Source of the DNA: Hydractinia symbiolongicarpus
Lineage: Eukaryota > Cnidaria > Hydrozoa > Anthoathecata > Hydractiniidae
Direction: 5' to 3'
Length of the DNA stretch: 64,000 nucleotides
Assembly (NCBI RefSeq): GCF_029227915.1
Contig: NC_079889.1
Coordinates: 7,194,001 to 7,258,000 of the forward strand
The first letter of the stretch is position 1, and every line of letters starts with the position of its first letter. The notes beneath the pieces are model-generated. The model had not been told where the DNA came from, did no database searches, and worked only from the letters and a program-made list of their open reading frames with translations. Below, piece by piece: positions 53,436 through 64,000 of the stretch. The translations under genes and the position numbers were made by a program.

Positions 53436-54048
53436 CTAAGAAAATGGTATGTTTGTGAGATTAATTTCAATGTTTGCATAAAGAATGTTAACTAGTTTTA
53501 GATAATAAAGGACTTCTCGAATATCATCTGGCCTTACAGACTCTAAGTAAACGTTAGATTTGAAATTGAGTTTCTTCTTAACCGCAACTTGCACTACACC
53601 ATTATTATCCATTCCTCTTGGTAAGACATATTTCATCAGCTTTTATTGGAACATTACAGATTGCCCATTTTATTTTGGGACACTGACTCTTAGGCATTAT
53701 TGCAATTCGTTTAAATAAAATTCTTTTGGATATAACGATTTTTTCCAGTCATCGTAATGTGCTCATTGATTCTGGGAGACCAAATATTTGAAGATTATTA
53801 GATACAGCTTGGAAAGGAATTTTTCCTTTCGTAAGTTTTGAATGGCAAGTTGTACATATATATTCTTTGCCATCAAATCCTTGTATTCTGAAACGAAAAT
53901 GTTTTTCTGAAATGGCAGCATAATCGACATGGCGAAACAATTTTATTGAACGCTTATACAAAGAACGATTACATATGACACAAAAATAAAATGGTCCATT
54001 CTCAATGCATTTTTTAAATTGGTTTATTTTTTCATTAGAATCGGGCAA
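53436..54048 (-). pseudogene. Helitron N-terminal zinc-ribbon region (DUF6570-like)
   Basis: ORF 54048-53749 begins DSNEKINQFKKCIENGPFYF and carries CVICNRSLYKRS and ICTTCHSKL (two CxxC pairs, a zinc ribbon), then FGLPE. ORF 53636-53436 continues with KYVLPRGMDN and SVYLESVRPDDIREVL-like residues. This region precedes Rep in Helitron proteins and is thought to bind DNA. A frameshift or stop lies between 53749 and 53636. Confidence 0.75.
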
Positions 54049-54054
54049 AATGTT

Positions 54055-54420
54055 AACACGCGTATGTTTAGTTTCTTTACCCTCTTGGGCTGCATATCGT
54101 TTCTTTGCAGTTCTTTGCGTTTGTTGGCCCTGCTCAGTTTCACGATATCTAGTTATGGCCTCTCTTTGCCTCGCTTGGCCCTGTTCCGTTTTTTTATATT
54201 TGCCTATCCACTCTTTAAGCTTAGCTTGACCATATTCTGTTTTTCTATAAGTGTTTGTTGACTCTTTTAGCTTTACTCAGCCTCTCTCGGATTTAGCTTT
54301 GCCCTGTCCTGTTTTCTGATATTTGCCTATTGATTCTTTTACCTTAGCTTGGCCACGTTCTGTTGTTCTATAAATGTTTGTTGACTCTTTTCGCTTTACT
54401 CAGCCTCTCTCGGATTTACG
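54055..54420 (-). repeat. Coding tandem repeats, about 18 residues per unit
   Basis: The minus-strand frame reads repeated Y-(R/K/Q)-x-T-E-x-G-Q-A-(K/R)-x-(K/R)-E units: YRTTERGQAKVKES, YQKTGQGKAKSERG, YRKTEYGQAKLKEW, YKKTEQGQARQREA, YRETEQGQQTQRTA. They are predicted to form a long charged helix linking the 2A/peptidase module to the zinc ribbon. Two TGA codons fall at equivalent unit positions (RG-stop-VK), showing that the unit was duplicated after the stop arose or that the stop recurred. Confidence 0.7.
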
Positions 54421-54784
54421 GTACTTTTTGTTCTAATCTAGTTTTCTCTGCCCAACATTCCTTGTCCTTTATTGGAATGTGATGAATTATGAAATGTACG
54501 TAAGCTTTGTATTTGTACGACCAAACGATCGCAAACAGGGAATTACATATACATTGTGTGCCAATAAAAGTTCCGAGCCTGACATCCCCTTGATGAAAAG
54601 ATCCTTGTACCCACTTTAAAACAGAGTAAGGCCCAGGATTAGTTTCAACATCACCGAACAGTAAAAGAACCATACCGCGGCAGTTTCTATACGCGGGGTT
54701 CACAATAGCAGTGTTGACGTGAGACCAAGAAAAAAAACCTTTAAAAACTAGAGAAACCTCTGTCATATTATTTAAAAAACACAT
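54416..54784 (-). pseudogene. N-terminal 2A-like peptide plus peptidase-like domain of the Helitron
   Basis: A 122-codon ORF starting at 54784. The 2A core GDVETNPGP ends at residue 52 (about 54655-54629), preceded by a hydrophobic LLLF. Then come VQGSFHQGDVRLG and GTQCICNSLFAIVWS, the Cys-box also seen at 10880-11398, and a charged tail. The domain is truncated: the downstream part present in the other copy (DLDNIL..., H region) is absent before the repeat segment. 2A would release the first 51 residues from the rest co-translationally. N-terminal 2As in invertebrates have been linked to protein targeting. The peptidase role is inferred from the pattern G-x-QC-x2-N-(S/A)-L. Confidence 0.75.
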
Positions 54785-55526
54785 AGTTTTGCGGCGGGCT
54801 TAATATATTCAGTAAGTTCACCAATAAGTAGCCAATAGGTTACCAATAAGTAACCAATATGTTTACCAAATAAGCTCAGTTTAATTCAATTTAACTCAGT
54901 TTAATTCAATTTAAAGTTCAGTAGTCTGAATATCTGATTGTCTGAATATCTGATTGTCTGAATATATAGCTTTTATACTCTGTCGAGTTTCTTCTTTTTT
55001 ATACTCTGTCGAGTGATGGTTGTCGAACCTAAAAAATAAGAAAAAGTTATTCATTGCGTGCATAAATTCTTTACGGCTAAATATTTATGCGGCTATTTTA
55101 TATTCTTAAATCGCTGCACTTGATTAAATAGGATACCAAATCCTCATGGTATTCTATCAAAACTGGCAGACACGAGATGAGTTGTGGGGTGACGTAAATG
55201 TTGTGATTTTTAGTATCGCCATCCACACGCATCACATAGCCAAAATAAATAAACATAAAAAAATGAAGTTGAAAAGTGGGAAGGTTGAAAAGAAATTTAT
55301 TGAAACTTGCACTTAAAGCTTACTTCCCACCCCCAAATAAGTTATACCCTTAAAAACGGTTATAAAATACTACTTAGCCTGTTGAAATCCATGTATTTGC
55401 CTGTCCTACATATTCTGATCTTCAGGTTAGCCTGTTGTGTCAGTATATATACGGGTTACCAATAACTCGTCTATATTGAAAAAAATATTTAGAAACTATG
55501 ATTATGTGCTTCCCGCAAACTCTTTA
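54785..55526. other. Helitron 5' leader candidate, no gene seen
   Basis: Short direct repeats only: (AC)CAATAAGTAACCAATA near 54820-54870, AGTTTAATTCAATTTAA near 54885-54915 and ATCTGATTGTCTGAAT near 54930-54965, plus a duplicated TTTTATACTCTGTCGAG (54971, 54997). It could be the element's 5' untranslated region. Confidence 0.4.
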
Positions 55527-56234
55527 CCCTATTCCGCCCCCCCCCCCCCCCCCCCTGACGGTTTTTTTAATAACTCTTTAATGTTATGTTGCATGGCTAG
55601 AAAACTTACTGAGTTTCAATATTTATCTATTAGACACCTGCATGCAAAATTTTTAGGTCCCATATCTTTCAGACTATTGACTATTACTTGAAACTACCCC
55701 TAAAAATCTCTATGAAACCCTTATAATGGGGAAAATATAATAACTCTTGTTAGGATTATCTTTAGAACTTGAAACTTACAACACAACTTTGTTTCATCAA
55801 GAAGACTCATTTTGCTTGTTTTGAAAAAATCGGGAAATCGGATTAATCACGTGGATTAATCCGATTTCCGGATTTTCACCAATATTTGACAGTTTTTCAT
55901 GCAATCATTATAAAAATCGGAAAATATGTTAAATAACTTTTATTTAGCTTTGAGAAACTTCAAGCAGAATTTAAAAATTCGATCGCGTACAGAAGTAATT
56001 GAATTTTAAGCAAATAGTGGTATTTTGAACAACTTTTAAGTTCTTGATGACATCACAAAAAATGTGCTGACGCAAGCAAAAACTTATTCCTGCCGTTTTA
56101 TTCCTTTTGTGACGTACTATAAGTGTGCTAAGTTTGATTCAATTTGGACAAGCCTATAAAAGTTATTGAGTGGGGGGGGGGGCAGACTCAGCCCCTGGTC
56201 ATAGTATGTTCGAATAAACCTGGACCGAATAGGG
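55527..56234. mobile_element. piggyBac-type non-autonomous element, copy 2
   Basis: It aligns along its length with 14547-15294: CCCTATTC, a poly-C tract, TGACGGTTTTTTTAATAACTC, TTAGACACCTGCATGC, a right-hand G tract and GGACCGAATAGGG. Flanks are TTTA and GTAA, mutated versions of TTAA. It inserted between the Helitron 5' end (56245-56763) and the Helitron genes. Confidence 0.8.
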
Positions 56235-56244
56235 GTAAGGAGAT

Positions 56245-56763
56245 ACAAGGGTTTAAAACTGTTGCTGACATTAGCAAAAACAAGTCAATATACACAAAAC
56301 TTTAACCAAAAATTTGTTTACCTATTGCATCTGTGTATAGGCTGAAACTTTGATCAAGAAAATATCTTGGATCAAATTTTTGCTTATCAGCAAAGTCCCT
56401 CCCCAAAGACCAAAAAAAGTTGTGTACCTGTTTCCCCCATTGTAAAAATCTGAAAACACTGTTCAAGACAATGTATAGCATTTTTGATGACTTTATCAAA
56501 GTTTCGATTTTGAACTTACCCAATTTAGTCCCAGGGTGTTCCTAGTTCCTAGTTCATTAGTAAAAAATGACTGACGTCACCACGTCTTTTTTAAGTTATT
56601 TGGCTTAATTTAAATTTTAGCTATTTGTGTTAAATGTTTATACAGGTTATTTACGTCATGACATTCAATTTGGCCATTAATATTTGAGATGTTTTTGATG
56701 ACTTCGCAATAATATTCACTTTGCCAAGCACAGGCAGACAGAACTTTTGTATCATTATAGAGA
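56245..56763 (-). mobile_element. Helitron 5' terminal region (same family as the 31.8-33.7 kb array)
   Basis: On the minus strand it starts at 56763 with TCTCTATAATGATAC then GTTCTGTCTGCCTGTG, preceded by A, the A|TC Helitron context. The interior shares GATCAAGAAAATAT, TTAGTCCCAGGGTG, TGACTGACGTCACCACG and AAGTTATTTGGC with the array units. The hairpin/CTRR 3' end is not found before the piggyBac insertion at 56234. It may therefore be the 5' end of the autonomous Helitron whose genes lie at 50.5-54.8 kb on the same strand, or a truncated non-autonomous copy. Confidence 0.6.
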
Positions 56764-59701
56764 TTTGGTTGTCCTTAAAATCTTACTTGTTTGCTGTTTT
56801 CTGAATAACCTACACAATTTCTCTCAGACTACAAAAAGTTCGACGCAATATTTTTTAACATTCCAGTATTTCACTGATTTACGACCCAACGAGTTAAAAT
56901 GTCCTGACTCAAATTATTTTTCTCTAAAGTAGAAGTATAGCTAAATAAAAAAGTTGTAAACAAATCTTTCAGCAAATGAATAACGAAAACAAACAGAGCA
57001 CGCCGCAATAACGCAGCCGCCATATTAATTGTTGGCTTGCCGTTTTCCGACTCGTAGTTTTGTTGCAGGGTTGGTCAGTTGGCAGATTATTGTTATTACA
57101 TTTTCGTCAGACAAAAAAAATATGATTTTACTGTCTACTTTGGTCTTCTCATGAGCCTTGCTTAACTGTATTACGCTGGGCTTATTTTTTGTACCTCTGC
57201 GACATGCACATTATAATCGCTCCACTTCAGAAATGCTGTTTGTTGTCGTTCTTAGTCCCGATACATATAAATGAATATGGTAGCCGCTTGAAGTGCGCTA
57301 TCGGGCTTAATTTGTTGTTTTGATTATTTGTTAGCTATATTTTGATTTTAATTTAACTATACATATGCGTTATGATAATTTGAATCGGTAGTTTAACGTT
57401 TGAAAATCGGCGAAATACTGGGAAAATAAAAGAATATTGAAAAATCACGACCCAAACTTTTTGTGGTTGGCGGAAAATTGCGAAGGTCGGTTGGAAAACG
57501 ACAAAGGAAAAAAAATTTAAGGACGGCCTCGGGTACAAAAATATGTTATAAAATATATTAAGCTCTAGCTTACCCGTCGCCCCAGTTTATTGCTTTCTCG
57601 TTGTTCTAGAAATACTTGCCACTAAAGCTTGGTTTTTATCTGGTGCTAATTCGCGATAAGCTGGTGAAATAATTGGAATTAATTTTTTAACACATATCAA
57701 TATAATTTTGATATTTTAACGCCAGCCGGTGCAACGTTTACATTAAGCATGTCTCAAAGCTGCAATAAAATGGCAAGTTGGAAAATGGCAAACGAACAAT
57801 TACGGACAGTATTGAACAAACCAAAATTTTGGTAGATATATGTAAATATATATATTGTAAAAAACGTAATGTATATAAACTTAAAGATTGTATTTTCAAA
57901 TAATACTAACGCGAAAAGAGTGATATTTAGTTGTTTTGAAACGGGAGGTAAGCTTTAAAAAGAGAAGTTAACAGTTAAGGCAAAAAATTCTAGTTGCTTT
58001 TCCATCTGAAATCAGTAAAGTTAGAAGCTAATTTGCCTATGTTACTCCCTATGTTACTCCACTTTTGCACCTTAGTATGCACGCACAAATTCCATAGCTA
58101 ACTTTGTAAACATTGAAAACTAGCCTATAGCTATACTTAAATATTGTGTCCTGTTAAATGGAAAAAATACTGTATATAGCTATAGCTAGCTAGCTACATG
58201 GAAACATAAAGTTAAAATATTTATTACCTAAGCAAGTTCAATCACACCCCAATCGAATTTAAACGGATGATGAGATTCCGGAATATAGTATTTTTGAACA
58301 ACTTGACGAAACGACGAATGACGAAGTACGTGGGAGAGGACATATGGGACGATATAGACTTAGAAGCGACATTGTACCTCCAAACAGACTTAGAAGTCCT
58401 TTGTTTTATTTTTTAGAACTACGTATATATTATATGAAACTTATAAAAAAAATGTATTATGTTGTAGTTAACATTTGTTTAGGAAGGGAGGTATGTTGTG
58501 TGCTCTCCTTCGTTGTATTTCTTTTTTCCTTTGCTACCTAGCCCTCTTGAGGCACGATATATGGTACGTTGGTTCCTTGAAGTAACGGTCACGTTTTGAA
58601 GAAATATTTTTCCGTTTAATCTGACAAAAGTAGAAATATATATGTTGTTTTTAAGAAGAAATATATATCATATTACGCATAGAAGACAGCCGTTATCAAA
58701 ACAGCAACCATGAGCGCTGCAGGTTTAAATGTTTTTCAACTTAGCGGAAACAACCGGGGAACCACTAAAAATTACCTAAAAACGATAAAAAGCTCCAAGA
58801 AGCAACCATAATACACTGGCATAATAATTAATGTTTAAGGCATCTAGAAACTAAGGAACTCAAATGCTAATATATTTTAATTTTCGAACTAATATTGAAC
58901 TTATTTGTTCATTGAAGTTTTAAGAAGTTGTTATTGATTTCTGTGATGGAATTTTCTAATCAATACAGTTCAAGTGTTTTACTTTATTTAGAATGTTACA
59001 TGCCTAGTTATTTTTTATTTGATCAGTTTCATTGTATATATTAATTTGAAAATGTTGCTTGGGATATACCATGTTCCTTTAATATTGAAACTAGATGGAC
59101 ATATTTGCGTTAACGAAGCGCTATACTGAAGACTTGATTCCTTGGTTTTCCAAACCTATACTTCAAATTTAAGAAATTTCCCATTTATTTAAAACCCCGG
59201 CTTACTAATGTAAGTTGCGAATGGCGTAATTCCTTAAGCCCAAGAGCTTCTTGTTTATGATAATTTATGCTGATGGAGGGGGTAGCTGCGAAGGAGGTCA
59301 GTGATCAACGAAAATGTGGCATAATATCATTGCCTTTGTGGCATGATTTTTTCTTCTACCGTGACTTTTTTTCGTGGCGTGCATTTTTTCTCTTAGCGTG
59401 ATTTATTTTTTTGGCGTTAGTTTGACGTGGCTTTTTCATTTAACGTAGCAGTTATGAGCGACTGTACATTTGCGTTAATTCCTTTCTGTTCATTTAGCTA
59501 TCGTTGATTTTGTGCTTCGTTAATTACAAGGTAGTCGAAGACAATGTATTCTCGTCCCACAAACTGTTTCAGAATAAAACCCATCTCAAAAAGCTCTGGA
59601 GTCGAGAATAAAGACGATGCTTCATAATGCAAAAATACGATGGCCCTGAAGGCTCACATTGTGCGCGGTGTTCTCAGTTATTTACGCCGTGCATTGCTTA
59701 G
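56764..59701. other. Intergenic, mostly unrecognised
   Basis: 58262-58420 (plus) reads DEIPEYSIFEQLDETTNDEV and RGHMGRYRLRSDIVPP, an exon-like polar stretch preceded by a stop, unassigned. 59320-59450 holds degenerate GTGGC(A/G)TGATTTTTT units of about 25-35 bp. Nothing else was recognised. Confidence 0.35.
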
Positions 59702-59785
59702 TGCGCGCTCTTCTTTAGTCAGTGTGCGCTCTTCTTTAGTCAGTGCGCCCTCTTATTTAGTTAGTGCGCGCTCTTCCTTTATTTG
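59702..59785. repeat. 21-bp tandem repeat, four copies
   Basis: Unit TGCGCGCTCTTCTTTAGTCAG with a few substitutions, starting at 59702, 59723, 59744 and 59765. In the plus frame it encodes 7-residue units (SARSSLV). Confidence 0.85.
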
Positions 59786-60689
59786 CAGTACACACTGTTG
59801 CTGTTACAGTTTTTGCGCGCTGTGCCAAAAAAGACCGGATCGAGGGACGTCAATCAATTGACCACGTGGGTCTCGTGGTCTGTAGTTTGTACATTTCATG
59901 CGCATGTTATAAGGTAAAAAGAAAGTAAAAAATGGAGGGAGTACTGGAAGCACTCATCAAGGAAGAAGTAAAAATCAAATTGGAAAGCTAAAAGATGATA
60001 ATCAGCCAGCAAGTCACCAATCTGTGGAGTCTTCATCATCATCTGCAAATTCTGCAAGCAAACATCAAGGAAATGTTTATAGAAGGTTGAACAACTTGAT
60101 AACTCAGTGGCACATACAACGACAGAAAAGGCGGATGTTAAAAATAAAAAGAAAGTTTTGAAAAACCACAGAAGTTAAAGGTTCAAATCAGGTATAGTAG
60201 ATTTCTTTGTGTTGGTGGGCAGGAGGAGGGTACTTGTGAAGAGGGTGATGGAGGTGGCCATCGTTTTGTATACTTTAAACCAATGAAGATCAAACATTTA
60301 ATAAGTTGAAAGAGATGGACTTGAAAATATTTTTCAACAGACTTGGACGAAATAGCTACATACAATGAAAAATAATATGATGTAGTAGCTACAATATGTG
60401 ATAGTTTTGGTGAAAATTTTTTTACCAATGTCTTCGTTCCGTTTTTAGATACGCCAGTGTAAATTTTTTTCCTTCAATCTTCGTGTTGATAAACTTATGT
60501 AAATATTGTGTTGAAACCCAAAATTTCAACATTTGTTTATCCATCTGGAAAGTACGACTCGACTAGTTAGTTCCTCCATCATGTCTAAACTAAAAGGAGC
60601 GCTAGAAATAAAAGTATTTCTTTATAAGATAAAAAATTACTGACCAGCTGGCTTCATGACTCTGCGCCAGTCTACTTATGAAAAGTCAG
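59786..60689. other. Intergenic, possible exon-like remnant
   Basis: 59940-60170 has weak coding character in shifting frames (QSVESSSSSANSASKHQ, RLNNLITQWHIQRQKRRM), a Ser-rich then basic pattern similar to the N-terminus of the HECT-like gene at 34142. The similarity is compositional only. Confidence 0.25.
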
Positions 60690-60757
60690 GCTCGCATTAT
60701 ATATCGAACATCGCGAGGAGGGCCATCGTACAAAAATGCCCTGGGAACAAGGTTAAA
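60690..60757 (-). repeat. Short interspersed element with CCCTGGGA end, copy B (partial)
   Basis: Minus strand AACCTTGTTCCCAGGGCATT then TTGTACGATGGCCCTCC, matching the start of copy A at 50362 and giving the same NLVPRA string. The second arm is lost. Confidence 0.45.
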
Positions 60758-61217
60758 TATACTTACACGTTTATTGAAAAAAAAATCAAGTTTGTTATCG
60801 TTTTGCAGAATAATCCATAATGGTAGAGCCGAAATCCAGTCTTCCAAGCAGCGCGAACCACTAAGTTTCTTTTTAGACGTAAACAATCTTAGTGAAGCTA
60901 GACCAAGGATACAGTAAGTATATCTGAATTAATCGCCGTCATCATTAATTTTATCGCATAATGTACTGTAAAAAATTGTTGCTATATCTTTTCTTGACAT
61001 CCCAGGCTTCAGGTTTTTGTGATAATTTATGCTAGAGTGACCTTTTTTTAATGGATAACCAGTCCATAAAAGGACCAAAACTATGTTTTTTGTTTAAGCT
61101 AGCTAGTTGTTTTATTGTGGAACACAAACTAGCAGGCCAACAATAAAAAAGGTGTTATGCTTTATTAACTTTTTTTGCAAAAGTGTTGGGAGTATCTCAG
61201 CAGTTCTGTAAACAATA

Positions 61218-62855
61218 CAGTCAGGGTAAACACTTAATTAGGCGACGGTAGGCTAATTAGGACATACCACATATTTAGGCGACTCATCGTAGCCTAGTTA
61301 GGCCATATGTAACTAAGTTAAGACATTACAATATTTAATGGATTTTCACACATTCCTAAGAAAAAATCACAAAAAATGTTTGTTCAGAATGCACAGCTGT
61401 TTCGAAGCGGACAAAAATGTTACGAAAAAATAATTCGAATTACCCTCTCAGTTAAAACAGGATATCTCAAGAACGAAATAAAATTTTTATATTCTGTAAA
61501 AAAGAATAATCTCAGATAAATTTTCCATTTTATTAAAAGAAAAAAATTTTTGGACACCTGTCCGAAATTTTTATGGTCCACAGGTTAGGTTAAATATCTG
61601 GAATAAAAATTAATCAATTTTATTACTGTCCGAAATTGTCCAAAGGGTTATTTTTGGGCCAAATGTGAGAAATTATGTGAAAAACGGCCTTTAGAGCCTG
61701 AATGTATGCTTAAAATTCGTTTATTAACTGAATAAAAAACATTACTTTGGATTCTGAGGCCATTAAAGATGATGTAGATGTAATATTTATCTGTCCGAAA
61801 TTATCCAAAGGGTCACTTTTGGTCCTAAGGGTTTTCGGGCCAAATATGTGACATCATACATTAAATAAAACGTCATTCAGAGTCGACAGTTTCAACATTT
61901 TAGTTTATCATGCTAGTAGAAAATATCTCAAGTTGTGCATAAATAGTTTATTTATTATATACATTAAGTATATACAAAGCAATCATTTTGTGTTTCTTTA
62001 TAATTTGTATAAAATAGTACCCAATCTTGTGATAAGGCCAAGATTAGCTAGCTAACTAGCCATAAACATCTTTGATTTCAACAATTTCATCTTGAAAAAG
62101 CCCACCAAAGTCTTAACTAAATATAAAAAAGAAGTATTAAGTGACTTAGCTACAAAACACGATGCAAAATGCAAAACTGTAGGACCAAACAATAGCTACT
62201 CTTTACAGAAAAATACAAAACAGAAGAAAAAAGATTAAAAAAGATAACAATTAGCCATGTTTAAAGTTTTACAAGCTATAAAACAATTTCTTAAAACCAA
62301 GGGTGATCTTATAGCAAAAAAATAATATTAAAATCCCTGCAAAATAAAGTAGTTTACTGTTTATCCCTTACCTCGTGCTCTGTTAAACTTTAGCTAGCTT
62401 CAAAATTGCTAAGACACCGTTGTCTCGCTTATTCCAACATTTTCAAAAAATCCTGGATTAGGATTACGGGTTGCCGTAATTTTGCTGGGAAAAACCATAC
62501 CTACCAAAACATTAAACGCCATCACTGTGACTTGCTTAGAAGTTTAGATAATTATTTAATTAGACAGAAAAGGGATCACACTACATCAAATCGGCGTGCA
62601 CCACTTTGGCAACTTTTTCTCCTCTTTTTTAGCGCCTAAAGAAGACTTTAACTTAAAATTTAAGTAGTTTATAGTTTGCGAGACGATTGGTGCACGGTAC
62701 CGGCCAATAGAACCATGTTTCCAGGCCCCCCACACCAATTTTCAAGTCCGTAGCTAGTTATACTACGCGTAGCCTAATTAAACTACATCACATCGCCTAA
62801 CTAAACGACTCGCCTAATTAGGTCATGCCGCCTAATTAGGTGTTTACCCTAACTG
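61218..62855. mobile_element. 1.64-kb TIR element with 5-bp target duplication
   Basis: The termini CAGTCAGGGTAAACAC (left) and the complement of CAGTTAGGGTAAACAC (right) are flanked by CAATA on both sides (61213-61217 and 62856-62860). Several CCTAATTAGGC palindromes with CATA/CATG spacers fill the first and last 110 bp. An internal segment (CTGTCCGAAATT, CCAAAGGGT, GGGCCAAAT) is duplicated at about 61625-61680 and 61792-61855. No transposase-like ORF, so it is non-autonomous. The superfamily is uncertain: hAT-like ends, but 5-bp duplications are commoner in Transib or some hAT lineages. Confidence 0.7.
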
Positions 62856-62860
62856 CAATA

Positions 62861-63502
62861 TTCGGTGATTCGGTTTGATATCATAACAATTGTTTTAGAG
62901 GTGAAAAGTTTTGGTATTTTAAGTAAAGAAAGTGCAGAGCTAGACACATTTTAGAGTTTTAAGAGAAATGTAAGGAAGTATGAGTAAAGAAAGCCAAATG
63001 TCAATCATTGGGGATTCTTGCGGTCGGAATGTTCTCCTTCGCTGCTCTCCAATGGGGTACACAGTGGACTTTTCACGGTCAAACCTTCACAGTAGCAACC
63101 TTAATTAAACAGAATTTACAAGCAAAACGGCGTTAAAATGCCGCAAAATGGCAAAAATTAAGCAGTATCTAAAACATCTTAAAGATTTGACTAAAAAAAA
63201 AGAATTCCCTGAAAAATCCAGTATTGTAGTTATGAAGGTTTCACCACAAAAACATGATTACGGCTTTTGTACAGCATTTCATAATGTCTGCTTAACCTGA
63301 ATACTGGCCCGTGATTGGTTTTTAGCAGTGTTATGATGCGAATCCGACTGCAAGAATAACCGCAAATTAGGCCAAATTAGGATATAGCTTCATGGCTTCA
63401 ACTCTGCAACATCCAACAGCCCACACAGTGCGCTATCCCCTCAATTTCCCACACACGGCTCGTGGTAACCCGGGGCTATGGTAACATTTACTCGCCCTTG
63501 AT
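62861..63502. other. Intergenic, no gene seen
   Basis: No coding signal or clear repeat recognised. Confidence 0.4.
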
Positions 63503-63575
63503 TCGCTGCCAAGGGAACTCGAACCCCTGGTCTTTCCCACAAAGTGCGAGAGTTATAACCACTAAGTCGCAGTGC
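63503..63575 (-). repeat. tRNA-like SINE head
   Basis: On the minus strand GACTTAGTGGTTATAACTC (A-box-like) is followed 35 nt later by GGGGTTCGAGTTCCC (B-box-like). The acceptor ends (GTAGCAC versus TTGGCAG) do not pair, so it is not a tRNA gene. A tRNA-derived SINE fragment is the best guess. Confidence 0.45.
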
Positions 63576-64000
63576 TACGTCATTTCTTTTAAGTGTGTGA
63601 ACTTTGGAATATTTTGCTTTTTGCTAACAATTTAAATAACCGATTTATCTTACTGTGGAAAGTTTATCATTTCTTGAACATGATAGTTTAGTAGGCGACG
63701 TTTGGGGATATCCTTCTCCCATCATCGGGCAAAAATGATGTTGAGCATGTATTTATATAATTGCAGAGGATCGAAATTCATAAAAATTAACCAATCAGAA
63801 ACGAGCTAATAATTACAGTTAATTACGGTAATTAACATTTTCGGACCTAGATGTAGGCAACTACTTCTTCTGTAGGGCTGGTAACCAAATCTCAGGAAGT
63901 TGATATGAGATGCTGTTTATGTGTTTGTTACGTGCTACACTGTTGATGGTTTCTTTAATCTTCCTGGCCGTTGTTCTGGATTCTCTGTCAATGATTTTCT
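63576..64000. other. Intergenic, no gene seen
   Basis: Contains repeated AATTAC/TTAATTACGG motifs near 63810. No gene recognised. Confidence 0.4.

Noticed and set aside
1-64000. CRISPR array or prokaryotic operon
   Set aside because: No short regularly spaced repeats with unique spacers and no bacterial gene organisation. All coding families are eukaryotic elements.

Overview
The window is AT-rich eukaryotic DNA with no operons, little intact coding sequence and very dense mobile-element debris. The mix (Polinton/Maverick pieces, Helitrons with an N-terminal 2A-like peptide, BEL/Pao, pogo, piggyBac, a PHD-EN-RT LINE, a HECT-like gene, a stand-alone alpha-kinase and many GCTAGCTA runs) suggests an aquatic invertebrate, most likely a cnidarian and perhaps a hydrozoan. 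That taxonomic call is inference from family content, not from a marker gene. I see no clearly intact host gene.

Layout. 1-8 kb: a broken PIF1-like helicase on the minus strand, a 190-bp inverted duplicate of its 5' end at 644-833, a tRNA-like sequence, a 102-bp MITE and a 67-bp-period tandem array. 9-11.4 kb: a 70-bp tandem repeat and a Helitron-like remnant in which an N-terminal 2A-like motif and cysteine-peptidase-like domain are fused to an endonuclease fragment. 12.7-15.3 kb: dispersed repeats, a Helitron end-to-end junction and a TTAA-flanked piggyBac-type element that interrupts a Ulp1-like protease. 15.3-20.5 kb: integrase/F-box/Ulp1 remnants next to a decayed Polinton (capsid-like protein, packaging ATPase and several small virion-type proteins). 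24.9-28.5 kb: a LINE with an uninterrupted reading frame of about 1,100 codons. 29.4-33.7 kb: piggyBac-like and Harbinger-like MITEs and a tandem array of three non-autonomous Helitrons. 34.1-39.8 kb: HECT-like gene, Polinton PolB fragment, integrase-core gene and alpha-kinase. 40.4-45.7 kb: a BEL/Pao gag-protease fragment split by a pogo element (TA target site, matching terminal repeats) and by a piggyBac element (TTAA target site). 47.3-50.3 kb: a second Polinton on the minus strand, syntenic in part with the first. 50.5-56.8 kb: a Helitron (2A-peptidase, repeats, Rep, PIF1) decayed at key motifs and itself hit by a second piggyBac-type MITE. 61.2-62.9 kb: a 1.64-kb TIR element with a 5-bp target duplication.

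How the genes work together: each block is a self-contained replication or transposition kit that has decayed. Rep/PIF1 would drive rolling-circle transposition. Polinton PolB, integrase, capsid and ATPase would serve self-synthesis and packaging. The RT/endonuclease LINE uses target-primed reverse transcription. The MITEs depend on transposases of matching superfamilies. Only the LINE ORF looks close to intact. The most interesting signals are the paired 2A/peptidase modules, the Helitron concatemer junctions, the doubly invaded BEL element and the HECT-PolB-integrase-kinase cluster.
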